The position numbers were made by a program, and so were the translations under genes. A model generated the notes under the pieces. It searched no databases, was not told the DNA's origin, and saw nothing but the letters and a program-made list of their open reading frames with translations. Positions 28,280 to 37,454 of a stretch of DNA of 56,857 bases are shown piece by piece. Numbering within the stretch: position 1 is the first letter of the stretch; each line of letters begins with the position of its first letter. Origin of the DNA: Aureibaculum flavum (GTDB taxonomy: Bacteria > Bacteroidota > Bacteroidia > Flavobacteriales > Flavobacteriaceae); contig NZ_JAEHFJ010000016.1 of NCBI RefSeq assembly GCF_016406085.1, positions 1 to 56,857 on the forward strand, read 5' to 3'.

Positions 28280-29107
28280 ATGAAGCAAATAAAATTTATA
28301 ATATGTACAGCACTATTACTATTCAACTTTAATTTATTTGCACAAAATTCTAATTTACACATCTATATCTGCTTTGGACAATCGAACATGGAAGGGCAGG
28401 GTAAAATAGAAGCACAAGACAAAATTGTTGACAGCCGTTTTCAGGTCATGCAGGCCATTAATTGTCCGAAAGGAGACAAAAAGAAAGGGGAATGGTATAC
28501 CGCAACACCTCCATTATGCCAATGTGATACGGGTTTATCACCTGCTGATTATTTTGGCAGAACCATGGTTGAGCAACTACCTGATAGCATTACAATTGCC
28601 GTTATTAATGTTGCCGTAGGCGGATGTGATATCAGATTATTTGACAAAGATAAATATACAGATCACGATTCTAAATATAAGGAGGATTGGTTTATTAATA
28701 AGGTGAAAGGTTATGATGGTAACCCATATGAATATTTAATAAATCTTGCCAAACTTGCACAAAAAGACGGTGTTATTAAAGGTATTTTGTTACATCAAGG
28801 AGAAACAAATACTGGTGATGAACAATGGCCGTCATACGTTAATAAAGTATATACTGATATGTTAACAGATCTTTCATTATCTAGTAAATCTGTACCGCTA
28901 CTTGCAGGAGAAGTACTTTCAACAGAAGGCAGTTGTTGCTCGAGCATGAATACGATAATTAATAAACTTCCTGAAACTATCCCCACAGCATATGTTATTT
29001 CATCTAGCGGATGTACCGCCAAAGATAATGCACATTTTGACTCGGAAGGATATCGAAAACTGGGAAAACGGTATGCGGTAAAAATGCTTTCATTACTGGG
29101 TTATTAA
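28280..29107 (+). CDS. Secreted sialate O-acetylesterase / SGNH-type carbohydrate esterase
   Basis: 275 residues with a signal peptide (residues 1-21, ending LFAQ). IYICFGQSNMEGQG contains the nucleophile Ser of the SASA/CE6 group. GILLHQGETN is the conserved block III, and CTAKDNAHFDSEGYRKLG carries the catalytic Asp/His region. Such enzymes remove acetyl groups from sugars or xylan. It lies 51 bases after the nucleotidase gene and 56 before the DoxX-like gene, so the three may be co-transcribed. Confidence 0.85.
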   Translation: MKQIKFIICTALLLFNFNLFAQNSNLHIYICFGQSNMEGQGKIEAQDKIVDSRFQVMQAINCPKGDKKKGEWYTATPPLCQCDTGLSPADYFGRTMVEQLPDSITIAVINVAVGGCDIRLFDKDKYTDHDSKYKEDWFINKVKGYDGNPYEYLINLAKLAQKDGVIKGILLHQGETNTGDEQWPSYVNKVYTDMLTDLSLSSKSVPLLAGEVLSTEGSCCSSMNTIINKLPETIPTAYVISSSGCTAKDNAHFDSEGYRKLGKRYAVKMLSLLGY

Positions 29108-29163
29108 ATAAATTAGCAACGAAAAATACTCGTTTCGAACGAAATATCAACCAAATAAAAATT

Positions 29164-29517
29164 ATGAAAGCAAAAAATAGGTTAACCAAAATGCTGATAT
29201 GGTTACCGTCATTAATAATTACATTATTTTTTGTGCCCAACGCTCTAAATAAAATTCTTGATTCAAACCAATCCGAAAAAATTGTTACGAATAGCATGGT
29301 TATGATTTCAACTGGAATATTTCTCTTAATTGCAACCGCTTTATTTTTATACCACAAAACCATACTCATCGGCACTAGTCTTTTGGCTCTTTATATGACA
29401 TTTATAGTGTTTATTCATATGTACAAAGGGAAACCGTATGAAGTCGCCATTTTAATTGTTATGGCAACAATCTTTGCTTCATATATCAGAAAGCCAAAAT
29501 TATTTCATCGAAAGTAA
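29164..29517 (+). CDS. DoxX-like membrane protein
   Basis: 117 residues, four hydrophobic segments with short loops. The first helix pair (LIWLPSLIITLFFVPNALNKILDS) and topology match the DoxX-like family of small inner-membrane proteins. Function unknown. It follows the esterase gene by 56 bases. Confidence 0.55.
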   Translation: MKAKNRLTKMLIWLPSLIITLFFVPNALNKILDSNQSEKIVTNSMVMISTGIFLLIATALFLYHKTILIGTSLLALYMTFIVFIHMYKGKPYEVAILIVMATIFASYIRKPKLFHRK

Positions 29518-29661
29518 TGTTGCCAAAGTACTTGAGAAAAACGAATTAAACCCGAGCCAATTTATTAACTTTGGACCATCACTATTGTGGCGTCGAATTT
29601 AAACCACACAGGTTTTATTTGCGATGTTACTCTCAATTTCAATAAATTTTCTTTCTGATTA

Positions 29662-30540
29662 ATGAATTATATTTTACTCATTATTGTCTTTTGCACAACT
29701 GGTTATTATTTGTATTACCAGAACCAGACAAAACAATCCAAATGGAGATTACCAAAAGAATCATTTCCGGCAGATTGGAGAGTTATCATAATAAAAAACA
29801 TCTCCTATTATAATTCATTATCTACAGAAGAACAAAATAGATTTGAATATAAAATTCACGAGTTTGTACTCAATTATGAAATAATTGGCGTAAAAACGAG
29901 CATTACGATAACCGATAAGTTATTGGTCGCTTCTAGTGCTATCATTCCAATATTTGGATTTGACAATTGGCAATATTCCAACCTTCATCAGATCTTGATT
30001 TACCCAACCATGTTTAACGAGAAATTTGAAACCGAAGGTTCTGATAGAAAAATTCTAGGCATGGTAGGTAATGGCTATATGGAAGGTACCATGATTCTTT
30101 CACAAGAAGCATTACTACATGGTTTTAAAAATGAATCAGATAAAAAAAACACGGCTATTCATGAGTTTGTGCATTTAATAGATAAAACAGGAGGAACAAT
30201 TGACGGCATACCGTCTGTGCTGATGCAAAAACAGTATACCATTCCGTGGATTGACATGATGAATCAAAAATTGGAAGAAATCTATAATGACGATTCTGAC
30301 ATTAACCCCTATGGAGGAACAAATAAAGCTGAGTTTTTTTCTGTGGCAAGTGAATATTTCTTTGAGCGACCTAAATTATTAAAGAAAAAGCATCCAGAAT
30401 TATATAAGAGTTTAGAACGCATATTTAATCAAGACATGTCTTCTAGAAATTTGAGTAGGAAGATAGTTAAGATTGAACGTAATAGTCCATGTCCATGTAA
30501 TAGTGGTAAGAAGTACAAGAAATGCTGTGGTGCAAATTAA
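29662..30540 (+). CDS. MtfA-like zinc peptidase fused to a C-terminal SEC-C motif
   Basis: 292 residues. Residues 1-18 are a membrane anchor. Residues ~40-255 match the MtfA (DUF980) metallopeptidase family: NSLSTEEQNRFEYKIHEF, TAIHEFVHLIDK with the HEFVH zinc site at 167-171, and NKAEFFSVASEYFFERP supplying the third ligand. MtfA of E. coli is linked to control of glucose uptake through Mlc. Residues 274-290 are a SEC-C zinc motif (NSPCPCNSGKKYKKCCG), absent from E. coli MtfA and more usual at the C terminus of SecA. Stand-alone gene. Confidence 0.85.
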   Translation: MNYILLIIVFCTTGYYLYYQNQTKQSKWRLPKESFPADWRVIIIKNISYYNSLSTEEQNRFEYKIHEFVLNYEIIGVKTSITITDKLLVASSAIIPIFGFDNWQYSNLHQILIYPTMFNEKFETEGSDRKILGMVGNGYMEGTMILSQEALLHGFKNESDKKNTAIHEFVHLIDKTGGTIDGIPSVLMQKQYTIPWIDMMNQKLEEIYNDDSDINPYGGTNKAEFFSVASEYFFERPKLLKKKHPELYKSLERIFNQDMSSRNLSRKIVKIERNSPCPCNSGKKYKKCCGAN

Positions 30541-30555
30541 TGGTTATAATTAATA

Positions 30556-30640
30556 TTTCTACATTTGGAAGACTATCGCTAAATAAACCACTACGCTACT
30601 ATAATTAGAGAATTGTTAATCTCAGCTTACTATTTATAAA
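30556..30640 (+). repeat. Type-2 repeat remnant
   Basis: TTTCTACATTTGGAAGACTATCGCTAAATAAACC-like sequence matches the type-2 core (CTACATTTGA ... GTCGCTAAATAAAACC). Only the left half is preserved. Confidence 0.5.
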
Positions 30641-30723
30641 AAGACTGCGAAATAGCTTTCAATTTACTAAATTAGGTGCTTAAATCATGGATAAAAATAA
30701 TAACATTAATTAACCACACAAAA

Positions 30724-31239
30724 ATGACAACATTCAGCAAATACTTTTTATTATTACTATCCTTTTCTCTTTTAAGCTGTAATTCACAAACTGGATATTC
30801 AGATTTAGATGAACTCTATTCAGATTTTGTGGTCTTTTTAAAAGACGCCGACGAAAATAACCTGAAAGATTATTGTAATAAAATAACGCCAGACCAAGGA
30901 ACGGTAGATTATATGAAAAATAATAATTTCTCTTATCGTGGGATACCTGAAGAATTAGAAAAGCAAAATATAAAACCGTCACTTATTGGAGAAGAATTCT
31001 TTAAATCAGTTGATTATTTTAAACAAAAATTGATACGTAATAATCAATTAAAAGATTTAAAATACATTGGCAGAGAAAGAGATGGTGAAGAACTATATGA
31101 TGAAAAATTAAAAATATATGCAACCGAAACATTCATTATAATGGAGTCAAATGGAAAAAAAATAAAATGTAAATTAGGTGAAATGTTTAGAATTGATGGA
31201 AAGTGGAAAACGTTTACCTCTCCAAAATTAGGATGGTAG
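30724..31239 (+). CDS. Hypothetical lipoprotein
   Basis: 171 residues from the ATG at 30724, chosen because it opens a lipoprotein signal (MTTFSKYFLLLLSFSLLSC, Cys at 19). The 48-base upstream extension is outside the signal. The mature part is charged, with FVVFLKDADENNLKDYCNKITPDQG and a beta-rich end (GEMFRIDGKWKTFTSPKLGW) as in small NTF2-like or surface-exposed lipoproteins. No family recognised. Confidence 0.7.
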   Translation: MTTFSKYFLLLLSFSLLSCNSQTGYSDLDELYSDFVVFLKDADENNLKDYCNKITPDQGTVDYMKNNNFSYRGIPEELEKQNIKPSLIGEEFFKSVDYFKQKLIRNNQLKDLKYIGRERDGEELYDEKLKIYATETFIIMESNGKKIKCKLGEMFRIDGKWKTFTSPKLGW

Positions 31240-31286
31240 CATTTTCACTGAATAACTAATAACAATTACTATTCGAATGATATGTT

Positions 31287-31691
31287 ATGAAAAAAGAATT
31301 GATACTGTTAGTTTTAGGAGGGGTAACTTCTATATTTCTTATAAAATTTGATTTACAAAATGGATTTGAATTTTTAAATTATAAAATTCAATACTCCTTA
31401 ATAGATTATGCTGGGGAATCTTCAACAGATCAATTTTTAACAACTCAAATTATTAGTTATTTTATATTCTTAGCTTTCATAATTTCTATTAAAAAACGTT
31501 TTACAGCTAAAAATAGACTTTCAATAGTTGCATTTCTAATGCTCTTATTAATTGGGATGCTTAATGAATCTGTAGCAATTTATGAAAATAGTATAGGAGA
31601 ATTTGTAGGTAGACATTGCCGCATTGGAAATATACTCACAATAATAGGAACTGTATTTTTAATCTCCACAAAACAGTTAAAGACGCAGTAA
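31287..31691 (+). CDS. Hypothetical membrane protein
   Basis: 134 residues with four hydrophobic segments and short polar loops (IKKRFTAKNR). No family recognised. It starts 47 bases after the lipoprotein gene and is followed by a decayed type-3 element. Confidence 0.6.
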   Translation: MKKELILLVLGGVTSIFLIKFDLQNGFEFLNYKIQYSLIDYAGESSTDQFLTTQIISYFIFLAFIISIKKRFTAKNRLSIVAFLMLLLIGMLNESVAIYENSIGEFVGRHCRIGNILTIIGTVFLISTKQLKTQ

Positions 31692-31740
31692 ATAAAATGG
31701 GCTCGAACCTCAACCAAATACGCTACTTTATATTTAAATC

Positions 31741-31870
31741 ATTAGCTAACACTTTATAAATTTATTGCTAGTTCAAGCCTACTTATTAATCCCAAAGTTT
31801 ATGGATTCTATATGGTTTATATTTGCTAAATTAGTTGCTTAAACCTTGCAATTAAGCATTAACAATCACA
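31741..31870 (+). repeat. Decayed type-3 attC-like element with promoter-like motif
   Basis: AGCTAACACTTTATAAATTT and TTATTGCTAGTTCAAGCCTA align with the type-3 element at 52979 (GGTAACAACGTGTATAATTC, ATTGCTAGTTCTAGCCTA). CTAAATTAGTTGCTTAAA matches its right half. TATATTTG at 31818-31825 fits the Bacteroidota -7 consensus TAnnTTTG and could drive the Crp/Fnr gene at 31932. Confidence 0.55.
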
Positions 31871-31931
31871 TTTTTATTTATAATATTAAGATGCTGAAAA
31901 TTCAAAAAACAAATTAAAAGAATCGTAATTC

Positions 31932-32510
31932 ATGGAAAATGCTTTGGTAGAAATGATGTCAAATTTTATTGACTTGACGCATGAAGAAAAACAAGGAATT
32001 GTTGAAGCTTTCCCTATTAAAACATACTCAAAAGGTACAATTTTACTAAAAGAAGGACAAGTTGCTAAAGATGCTTATTCTGTAATAAAGGGTTGTATTA
32101 GAGAATATGCTATGGAAGATGGAGACGAGAATACCACAAATTTTTATACTGAATTTCAATCTGCGGTAAATTTTGACAGTATGGCAAATGGTAAACCTTC
32201 TAAGTGCTATTTTATATGTACCGAAGAGACTACCGTAGCCATTCTAAACGCTGAAAAAGAAAATGCCCTGTACAAGAAATTCCCACGTTTTGGAGAAGTA
32301 TGTCGTATAGAAATGGAAAAAATGCTTGGAGCCAGTCAAGACGAATTAGCCGTTTTTAAGAATGCAACACCAAAAGAAAGGTACCTAAACGTATTAAAAG
32401 ACAGACCCGAATTAATAGAAAGAGTCCCACAATACCAACTCGCAAGTTATCTTGGAATTAAGCCTGAAACACTTAGTAGAATTCGAAGAAGAATTGTAAC
32501 GAGAGACTAA
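31932..32510 (+). CDS. Crp/Fnr-family transcriptional regulator
   Basis: 192 residues. An N-terminal cyclic-nucleotide-binding beta-barrel (YSKGTILLKEGQVAKDAYSVIKGCIREYA) is followed by a long helix and a C-terminal winged helix (YQLASYLGIKPETLSRIRRRI) acting as DNA-recognition element. In this Bacteroidota subgroup the effector is usually unknown. Convergent with the outer-membrane barrel gene, with 15 bases between stops. A palindrome that may be its operator lies upstream of that neighbour at 33284-33297. Confidence 0.88.
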   Translation: MENALVEMMSNFIDLTHEEKQGIVEAFPIKTYSKGTILLKEGQVAKDAYSVIKGCIREYAMEDGDENTTNFYTEFQSAVNFDSMANGKPSKCYFICTEETTVAILNAEKENALYKKFPRFGEVCRIEMEKMLGASQDELAVFKNATPKERYLNVLKDRPELIERVPQYQLASYLGIKPETLSRIRRRIVTRD

Positions 32511-32525
32511 TTTAATTGTCTATGA

Positions 32526-33146
32526 TCAGAACTTAAAACCGAAATTTAAACTGGGTTCAAATTTATAACTAGGCTTTCCTTTTTCAATCTTCGCAAAATC
32601 AGACGGATAATTCGTATCAACAGGCCAATATTTCAGTGCATACGCAGGTTCTATATACCATCTTTTTTTAAAAAACTCCAAGCGATACCCAGCTATAAAT
32701 TGAAAATACAACTGAAACCCTTTTTGAATTTTATCGGAATTAGTAGTATAATATTGTTTCATAAAAGGAGTGACTTGTACTGTAGTAAATAATCCTTTCC
32801 AATGAAAGCGTTGATATCCTATTCCAATACCAAAAGCTCTTACATAGCCAGGATAAAACTCCTCTGAGTCTCCATATGTTCCTAAAGGTTCAGAATATTT
32901 CCACGTATTAAACTCTGTAAATATTCTATCTTTTTTAGTGAATTGGTACCCAAAGGTTAATAAATAATAATCGGGCGTATCCGGAAGTAAATTACCCAAC
33001 ATAAAAAAAGAAGATCCTATAGAATAGTTGTGCTTTATCTGGTTGTCAGTAACATCTGATAATAAATCGATTGATGTCGTTTTTTGACCAAAAACGGCGG
33101 TTGCTGCCAATAACAAAATAATTAATATCTTTTCATGTAGTTTCAT
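32526..33146 (-). CDS. Putative outer-membrane beta-barrel protein
   Basis: 206 residues with signal peptide MKLHEKILIILLLAATAVFGQ. The mature part is an alternating aromatic beta-strand pattern ending in SYKFEPSLNFGFKF with a terminal Phe, as expected for outer-membrane barrels. It resembles small barrel proteins related to lipid A deacylase or acyloxyacyl hydrolase folds, but I cannot confirm catalytic residues. Convergent with the Crp/Fnr gene. A palindromic putative regulator site lies upstream. Confidence 0.6.
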   Translation of the reverse strand: MKLHEKILIILLLAATAVFGQKTTSIDLLSDVTDNQIKHNYSIGSSFFMLGNLLPDTPDYYLLTFGYQFTKKDRIFTEFNTWKYSEPLGTYGDSEEFYPGYVRAFGIGIGYQRFHWKGLFTTVQVTPFMKQYYTTNSDKIQKGFQLYFQFIAGYRLEFFKKRWYIEPAYALKYWPVDTNYPSDFAKIEKGKPSYKFEPSLNFGFKF

Positions 33147-33283
33147 AATTCATAAGTTTTGATGTCTAATACTTAAAAAAAGTAGCGGATTACTACGCAC
33201 ACTTTTTAACCTAGCAAAGACTTTTTTATAATTGGTTAAACAATAATTTTCTACAAAACTAATTGCTAAGAATCCCTTATTCA

Positions 33284-33297
33284 TTGACTATAGTCAA
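33284..33297. promoter_or_regulatory. Perfect 14-bp palindrome, Crp/Fnr-type operator candidate
   Basis: TTGACTATAGTCAA is a perfect palindrome of the form TTGAC-N4-GTCAA, the general shape of Fnr/Dnr-type boxes. It lies 138 bases upstream of the barrel gene's start (minus strand) and beside the Crp/Fnr gene's neighbour, in a 388-base non-coding region (33147-33534) with little other structure besides a type-2 remnant. Regulation by the nearby Crp/Fnr protein is my inference. Confidence 0.45.
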
Positions 33298-33365
33298 GAA
33301 ATAAAAAAATGAAGAAAATAGGATACGTTTAAAATCCATCCATAAAAAATTCTAACACCATTTTT

Positions 33366-33430
33366 CATTTGCTTACTGCCTCATTTATTTCTACATTTGA
33401 AAGACCATCACTCATAAAACCCGTTCTCCA
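33366..33430 (+). repeat. Type-2 repeat remnant
   Basis: CATTTGCTTACTGCC, TTTCTACATTTGAAAGACCATC and CATAAAACCCGTTCTCC correspond in order to the type-2 landmarks CATTTGCATAATTACC, CTACATTTGAATACATAGTC and TAAATAAAACCCCTACTCC. Confidence 0.45.
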
Positions 33431-33534
33431 AAATATGGGAAGTGCACTTAGTTTAAGCATCCTCATAAATACATAAGTGATCTATTAAAAATACCTGCGA
33501 TAAAGGAAACAATCTATAGGCTAAAAAAAAGCAG

Positions 33535-34545
33535 ATGATAAACAAAACGAATTTTATATTTTTTTTAGGATTATTGAGTTGCTTACTACTATTACTATCA
33601 GGGTGTAGCACATCCAAAAAAACGAACAAAACTTCTAAAGCAATTAGCGTACAGACAATCGCTGTAAAAAAATCAAGTGGTGGGTCAAGTGGTATGGAAC
33701 AACTCAATGATAGTACCTATTTGGTTGTTTATGACGTTAAAAATTTCAAAAAAGGAGTCCGATTGGCAACGGTTGTACTTACAGATAAATCTATTGATGT
33801 TTTACCTATTAAAGTTGATGCCTGGGGTATCGAAGGCATTTCAAGTGATTTAGAAAGTATTTGTGCCATTCCTGGGAAAGAAAATGAATTTTTAATAGCA
33901 GAGTCTGGCAATTGGAAAGGTAACTTGGGAAGAATATTTCATATTCAAGTAGATCTAAGCACACGAAAAGCTAAACTATTGGGCAGTGTCAAATTTCCGT
34001 TGTTGTATAGAAATGATATGGATACTACGGGTGATCAATACGAAGCCATTCATTGCTTGGCCTATTCTGAAAATGAACGGATAGTCATATTGGGTGAACG
34101 CGGTGGTTCAAAAAACAATCCAACAGGAGTATTGAGATGGGGACTTTACAATGTGCAGGATCATACCCTAACAATGGAAGGTCAGGGCTTAAAAGGAAAG
34201 GCCATTGATGCTCCAGGAAATTGGACAAACCCATTACTAAAAAGAAGCATCACGGATATGCATATTGATACTAACGGAATAATTTGGGCTTCTGCTTCTG
34301 AAGATCAAGGAGATGCAGGCCCTTTCTATTCTGTCATTTATAAATTGGGTAAAACAAACCCCATGAATCTTCAAAACCCTCTTATACCATTTGATAATTT
34401 AACTATAGGGCGAGAAATTTATGGATTTAAAATAGAAGCCTTGTCTGGTCCTCAAAAAGAGATTAATTGTACCCATACTTTTGGCACCGAAGATGAAATT
34501 TATGGTGGTGTAATGAGACCAATTAACATTGTATCAGATAACTAA
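33535..34545 (+). CDS. Beta-propeller-like lipoprotein of unknown function
   Basis: 336 residues. Lipoprotein signal with Cys at residue 24 (LLLLSGCSTSKK). Repeated beta-blade-like strings are visible (DLESICAIPGKENEFLIAESGNWKG, YEAIHCLAYSENERIVILGERGG, ITDMHIDTNGIIWASASEDQGDAGPFYSVIYKL), consistent with a six- or seven-blade propeller resembling SdiA-regulated or phytase-esterase-like folds. No catalytic residue is assigned. It starts 58 bases upstream of the GH97 gene and is probably in the same operon. Confidence 0.6.
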   Translation: MINKTNFIFFLGLLSCLLLLLSGCSTSKKTNKTSKAISVQTIAVKKSSGGSSGMEQLNDSTYLVVYDVKNFKKGVRLATVVLTDKSIDVLPIKVDAWGIEGISSDLESICAIPGKENEFLIAESGNWKGNLGRIFHIQVDLSTRKAKLLGSVKFPLLYRNDMDTTGDQYEAIHCLAYSENERIVILGERGGSKNNPTGVLRWGLYNVQDHTLTMEGQGLKGKAIDAPGNWTNPLLKRSITDMHIDTNGIIWASASEDQGDAGPFYSVIYKLGKTNPMNLQNPLIPFDNLTIGREIYGFKIEALSGPQKEINCTHTFGTEDEIYGGVMRPINIVSDN

Positions 34546-34603
34546 AATAAAACCTAACAAGGATTATCAGTAATAGTATAGTTAGCCCAAAATCAACAAC
34601 ATA

Positions 34604-36559
34604 ATGAAAAAAATACTCCCCCTTTTTGCACTCCTTTTAATGTTACAGCAAGCTGCTGCCCAAAGTTTTGAAGTTAAATCTCCAGATACAAGGATAAAAC
34701 TCACGGTTACTATAGCTGATGATATATCATGGACAACTTCACTGGATGAAAATGTAATCATTAAAAACTCAAAAGCAGGAATGGTTTTTTCATCTCAACC
34801 AGATTTTGGTGCAAAACCAAAAGTTAAAAACCATATTATTAAAAGTTTCTCTTCAATAATTTACCCTACTGTGCCCCATAAAGATGCTGAAATTAAAGAT
34901 GAGTATGTTGAATTAGAAATTAAGTTCCAGAAAAAATATCAATTGAACTTTAGGGTATACAACGATGGTGTCGCGTATCAATTTACCGATAATAAGAAAA
35001 GAGAAAGAAATATTTTATCAGAACAAATTACATTAAATTTTCCTGAAGGTTCAAAATCCTTTTTTCCAAAAGAAGAATCTATGTATTCACATAATGAACG
35101 TTCCTATTTAGACAAATCGCTTACAGATATAGCTGCTGATGAATTTTGTAGCCTACCTGTTGTTTTCGCAACAGATAATGCCAAGGTTTTGTTTACTGAA
35201 ACAGCTCTTCATGATTATCCGGGAATGTTTGTTAGAGGAAATGGAAATACCACTATGGATGCCATTTTTCCTAAATATGTGCTAGAAGCTGTTGACAGTG
35301 AAGAATCTCCAGATAGAAATCAAACCATTAAAAAAAAAGCGGATTTTATTGCAAAAACATCAGGGAAGAGGACTTATCCTTGGAGAGTGTTTATGATTAG
35401 TGATGATGATCGCACTTTTATAGAGAGCAATTTGACATATCAACTATCACAACCATCAGTAATTAAAAATACTTCATGGATAAAACCTGGAAAAGTTGCT
35501 TGGGATTGGTATAATGCAAATAATATCTATGGGGTCGATTTTAAATCAGGATTAAATACGGCAACCTACAAATACTATATTGATTTTGCTTCCGCTAATG
35601 AAATAGAATACGTAATACTTGATGAAGGTTGGACAAAATCAACTACAGAAATTCTGGACTTCAATGCTGATATTGATGTGCCTGAATTGTTTAAGTATGC
35701 CAAAGACAAGCATGTTGATTTAATTCTTTGGGTTCTGTGGAAACCTTTAGATGAAAATTTAACCGAAATTCTTGAAACTTATAAAAGCTGGGGAGCAAAA
35801 GGCATTAAAGTAGACTTTATGCAACGTAATGATCAGTATATGGTAAACTCTTATGAGCAAATTGCTAAAGAATGTGCTAGACTTGAGCTTTTAGTTGATT
35901 TTCATGGTGCATTTAAACCTTCTGGATTAAGAAGAAAATATCCCAATGTCTTGAACTACGAAGGTGTCAAGGGCAGTGAAAATAATAAGTGGAGTAAAGA
36001 CATTACCCCTGAACATAATGTAACTATTCCTTTTATACGAATGGCGGCTGGCCCTATGGACTATACACCTGGAGTTATGAATAACCGACAGGAAATCAAT
36101 TTTTCCATCAGTTTTGATCGTCCAATGAGCTTAGGTACTCGGGCTCATCAAGTAGCCATGTATACGGTCTACGAAGCTCCTTTGCAAATGCTTTGTGAAT
36201 CACCATCAAGATATTATAAAGAGCAAGAAACCGTTGATTTCATCCTTCAAATTCCCACAACTTGGGATGAGACTATAGTACTGCAAGGTAAAATAGGTGA
36301 TTATATTGCTTTAGCCAGAAGAAAAGGTGATCAATGGTATGTGGGAGCCATGACAGACTGGACACCAAGAACTCTAGAACTAGACCTTTCCTTTTTAAAA
36401 GAAGGGAAGTTTACTATGGAAATTTATAAAGATGGTATAAATGCGGACCGTTTTGCTGAAGATTATACATTACAACAATTAGAAGTACAAAAAAGTTCTA
36501 AAGTTTCCGTTCACATGGCAGCTGGTGGTGGTTGGTCTGCAATAATTTCAAAAAAATAA
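34604..36559 (+). CDS. GH97-family glycoside hydrolase (alpha-glucosidase/galactosidase type)
   Basis: 651 residues with signal peptide ending AAAQ. The N-terminal beta-supersandwich (YQLNFRVYNDGVAYQFTD), (beta/alpha)8 barrel (WYNANNIYGVDFKSGLNTATYKYYIDFAS, VILDEGWTKS) and C-terminal beta domain follow the GH97 plan. GIKVDFMQRNDQ places an Asp at about residue 404, the nucleophile position of retaining GH97 enzymes, and LNYEGVKGSE (Glu at ~452) fits an acid/base. So a retaining rather than SusB-like inverting member is inferred. Probably periplasmic or outer-membrane. Same operon as the upstream propeller lipoprotein. Confidence 0.9.
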   Translation: MKKILPLFALLLMLQQAAAQSFEVKSPDTRIKLTVTIADDISWTTSLDENVIIKNSKAGMVFSSQPDFGAKPKVKNHIIKSFSSIIYPTVPHKDAEIKDEYVELEIKFQKKYQLNFRVYNDGVAYQFTDNKKRERNILSEQITLNFPEGSKSFFPKEESMYSHNERSYLDKSLTDIAADEFCSLPVVFATDNAKVLFTETALHDYPGMFVRGNGNTTMDAIFPKYVLEAVDSEESPDRNQTIKKKADFIAKTSGKRTYPWRVFMISDDDRTFIESNLTYQLSQPSVIKNTSWIKPGKVAWDWYNANNIYGVDFKSGLNTATYKYYIDFASANEIEYVILDEGWTKSTTEILDFNADIDVPELFKYAKDKHVDLILWVLWKPLDENLTEILETYKSWGAKGIKVDFMQRNDQYMVNSYEQIAKECARLELLVDFHGAFKPSGLRRKYPNVLNYEGVKGSENNKWSKDITPEHNVTIPFIRMAAGPMDYTPGVMNNRQEINFSISFDRPMSLGTRAHQVAMYTVYEAPLQMLCESPSRYYKEQETVDFILQIPTTWDETIVLQGKIGDYIALARRKGDQWYVGAMTDWTPRTLELDLSFLKEGKFTMEIYKDGINADRFAEDYTLQQLEVQKSSKVSVHMAAGGGWSAIISKK

Positions 36560-36661
36560 TACTATTACAACACGAACATAATCATAAAAGCCTAATACAT
36601 CATTTGAAAACTTCACTATTTGAAGAGAAATTTATAACTTTTAGAATAATTCATCAATAAA

Positions 36662-37138
36662 ATGCACATCAATACTAAAAATTTAAAAGCAATTCAGGAT
36701 TTGTATCCAGACGAATTAGCCCATTGTTACGGTTGTGGAAAAAGCAATCCAGATGGCTTCCATTTAAAAACGTATCTGATTGGTAATGAAACCGTAGCGT
36801 ATTTTACCCCCGAATCAAAATACATAGCAATACCAGGAAGTGTTTACGGAGGTTTATTGGCTTCTTTACTAGATTGTCATGGAACGGGTTCGGCTGCAGC
36901 TTTTGTTTGTAAAAACGAACATATTTCTTTAGCTGATGCCAAAACAATACCAGTTAGATGTGTTACTGCATCTTTAAAAATTGATTTTAAAAAACCTACA
37001 CCTTTGGGAGTTGAATTAGAATTGAAAGGAAAACTTCGCAGTATAGAAGGCAGAAAAATCTGGGTAGATATGACACTTGCCGCAGACGGAGTTATATGTG
37101 TAACAGGTGAGATTTTGGCTATCAGGTTAAAAGATTGA
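36662..37138 (+). CDS. PaaI-type hotdog thioesterase
   Basis: 158 residues. CYGCGKSNPDGFHLKTYL, then VYGGLLASLLDCHGTGSAAAF (the catalytic Asp region of the hotdog PaaI family) and CVTASLKIDFKKPTPLGVELELKGK are conserved. Acts on an acyl-CoA of unknown identity. Monocistronic; followed by a 316-base region with a type-2 repeat. Confidence 0.85.
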   Translation: MHINTKNLKAIQDLYPDELAHCYGCGKSNPDGFHLKTYLIGNETVAYFTPESKYIAIPGSVYGGLLASLLDCHGTGSAAAFVCKNEHISLADAKTIPVRCVTASLKIDFKKPTPLGVELELKGKLRSIEGRKIWVDMTLAADGVICVTGEILAIRLKD

Positions 37139-37280
37139 GTTACGTTGATATAAAAAGTAAGGAGGTGCTAGACCCCTTAACCTATATCAAAATAAGGTGT
37201 ATAATGAAGGCGAAGACTGTTAATCACGTTTGTTTTGCGATGCCCAATGGATACTTTACACTTAAATTCTCGATTTGATT

Positions 37281-37447
37281 TAATGCCATTTTAGTATTAC
37301 ATTTGAAAGGCAGTCGCTAAATAAAACCCCTACTCCAACTCATTTGAAGTGCTGTTTCGTTAGCTTCGTAAGTCTTTGAAAAACAATACTAACCAGAACA
37401 GGTATATACGCTCCCGAAGTATCGGGACGTTTATAAAATAGTTAGGC
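37281..37447 (+). repeat. Type-2 repeat ending in a GTTAGGC core
   Basis: The sequence holds ATTACATTTGAAAGGCAGTC, GCTAAATAAAACCCCTACTCC, ATTTGAAGTGCTGTT and TTAGCTTCGTAA in the order of the type-2 consensus, and ends GTTAGGC at 37441-37447, 8 bases before the next gene. The rest of 37139-37280 shows nothing I can assign. CCCGAAGTATCGGG at 37415-37428 is a small hairpin within it. Confidence 0.7.
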
Positions 37448-37454
37448 AACATTA

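Noticed and set aside
29518-29661. GTTGCCAAAG just after the DoxX-like gene, considered as a cassette core
   Set aside because: No complementary partner near either gene end and no paired arms, so unsupported.
31692-31931. Considered as a tRNA or small RNA gene because of its inverted repeats
   Set aside because: No cloverleaf or tRNA features. It aligns with the type-3 attC-like element instead.
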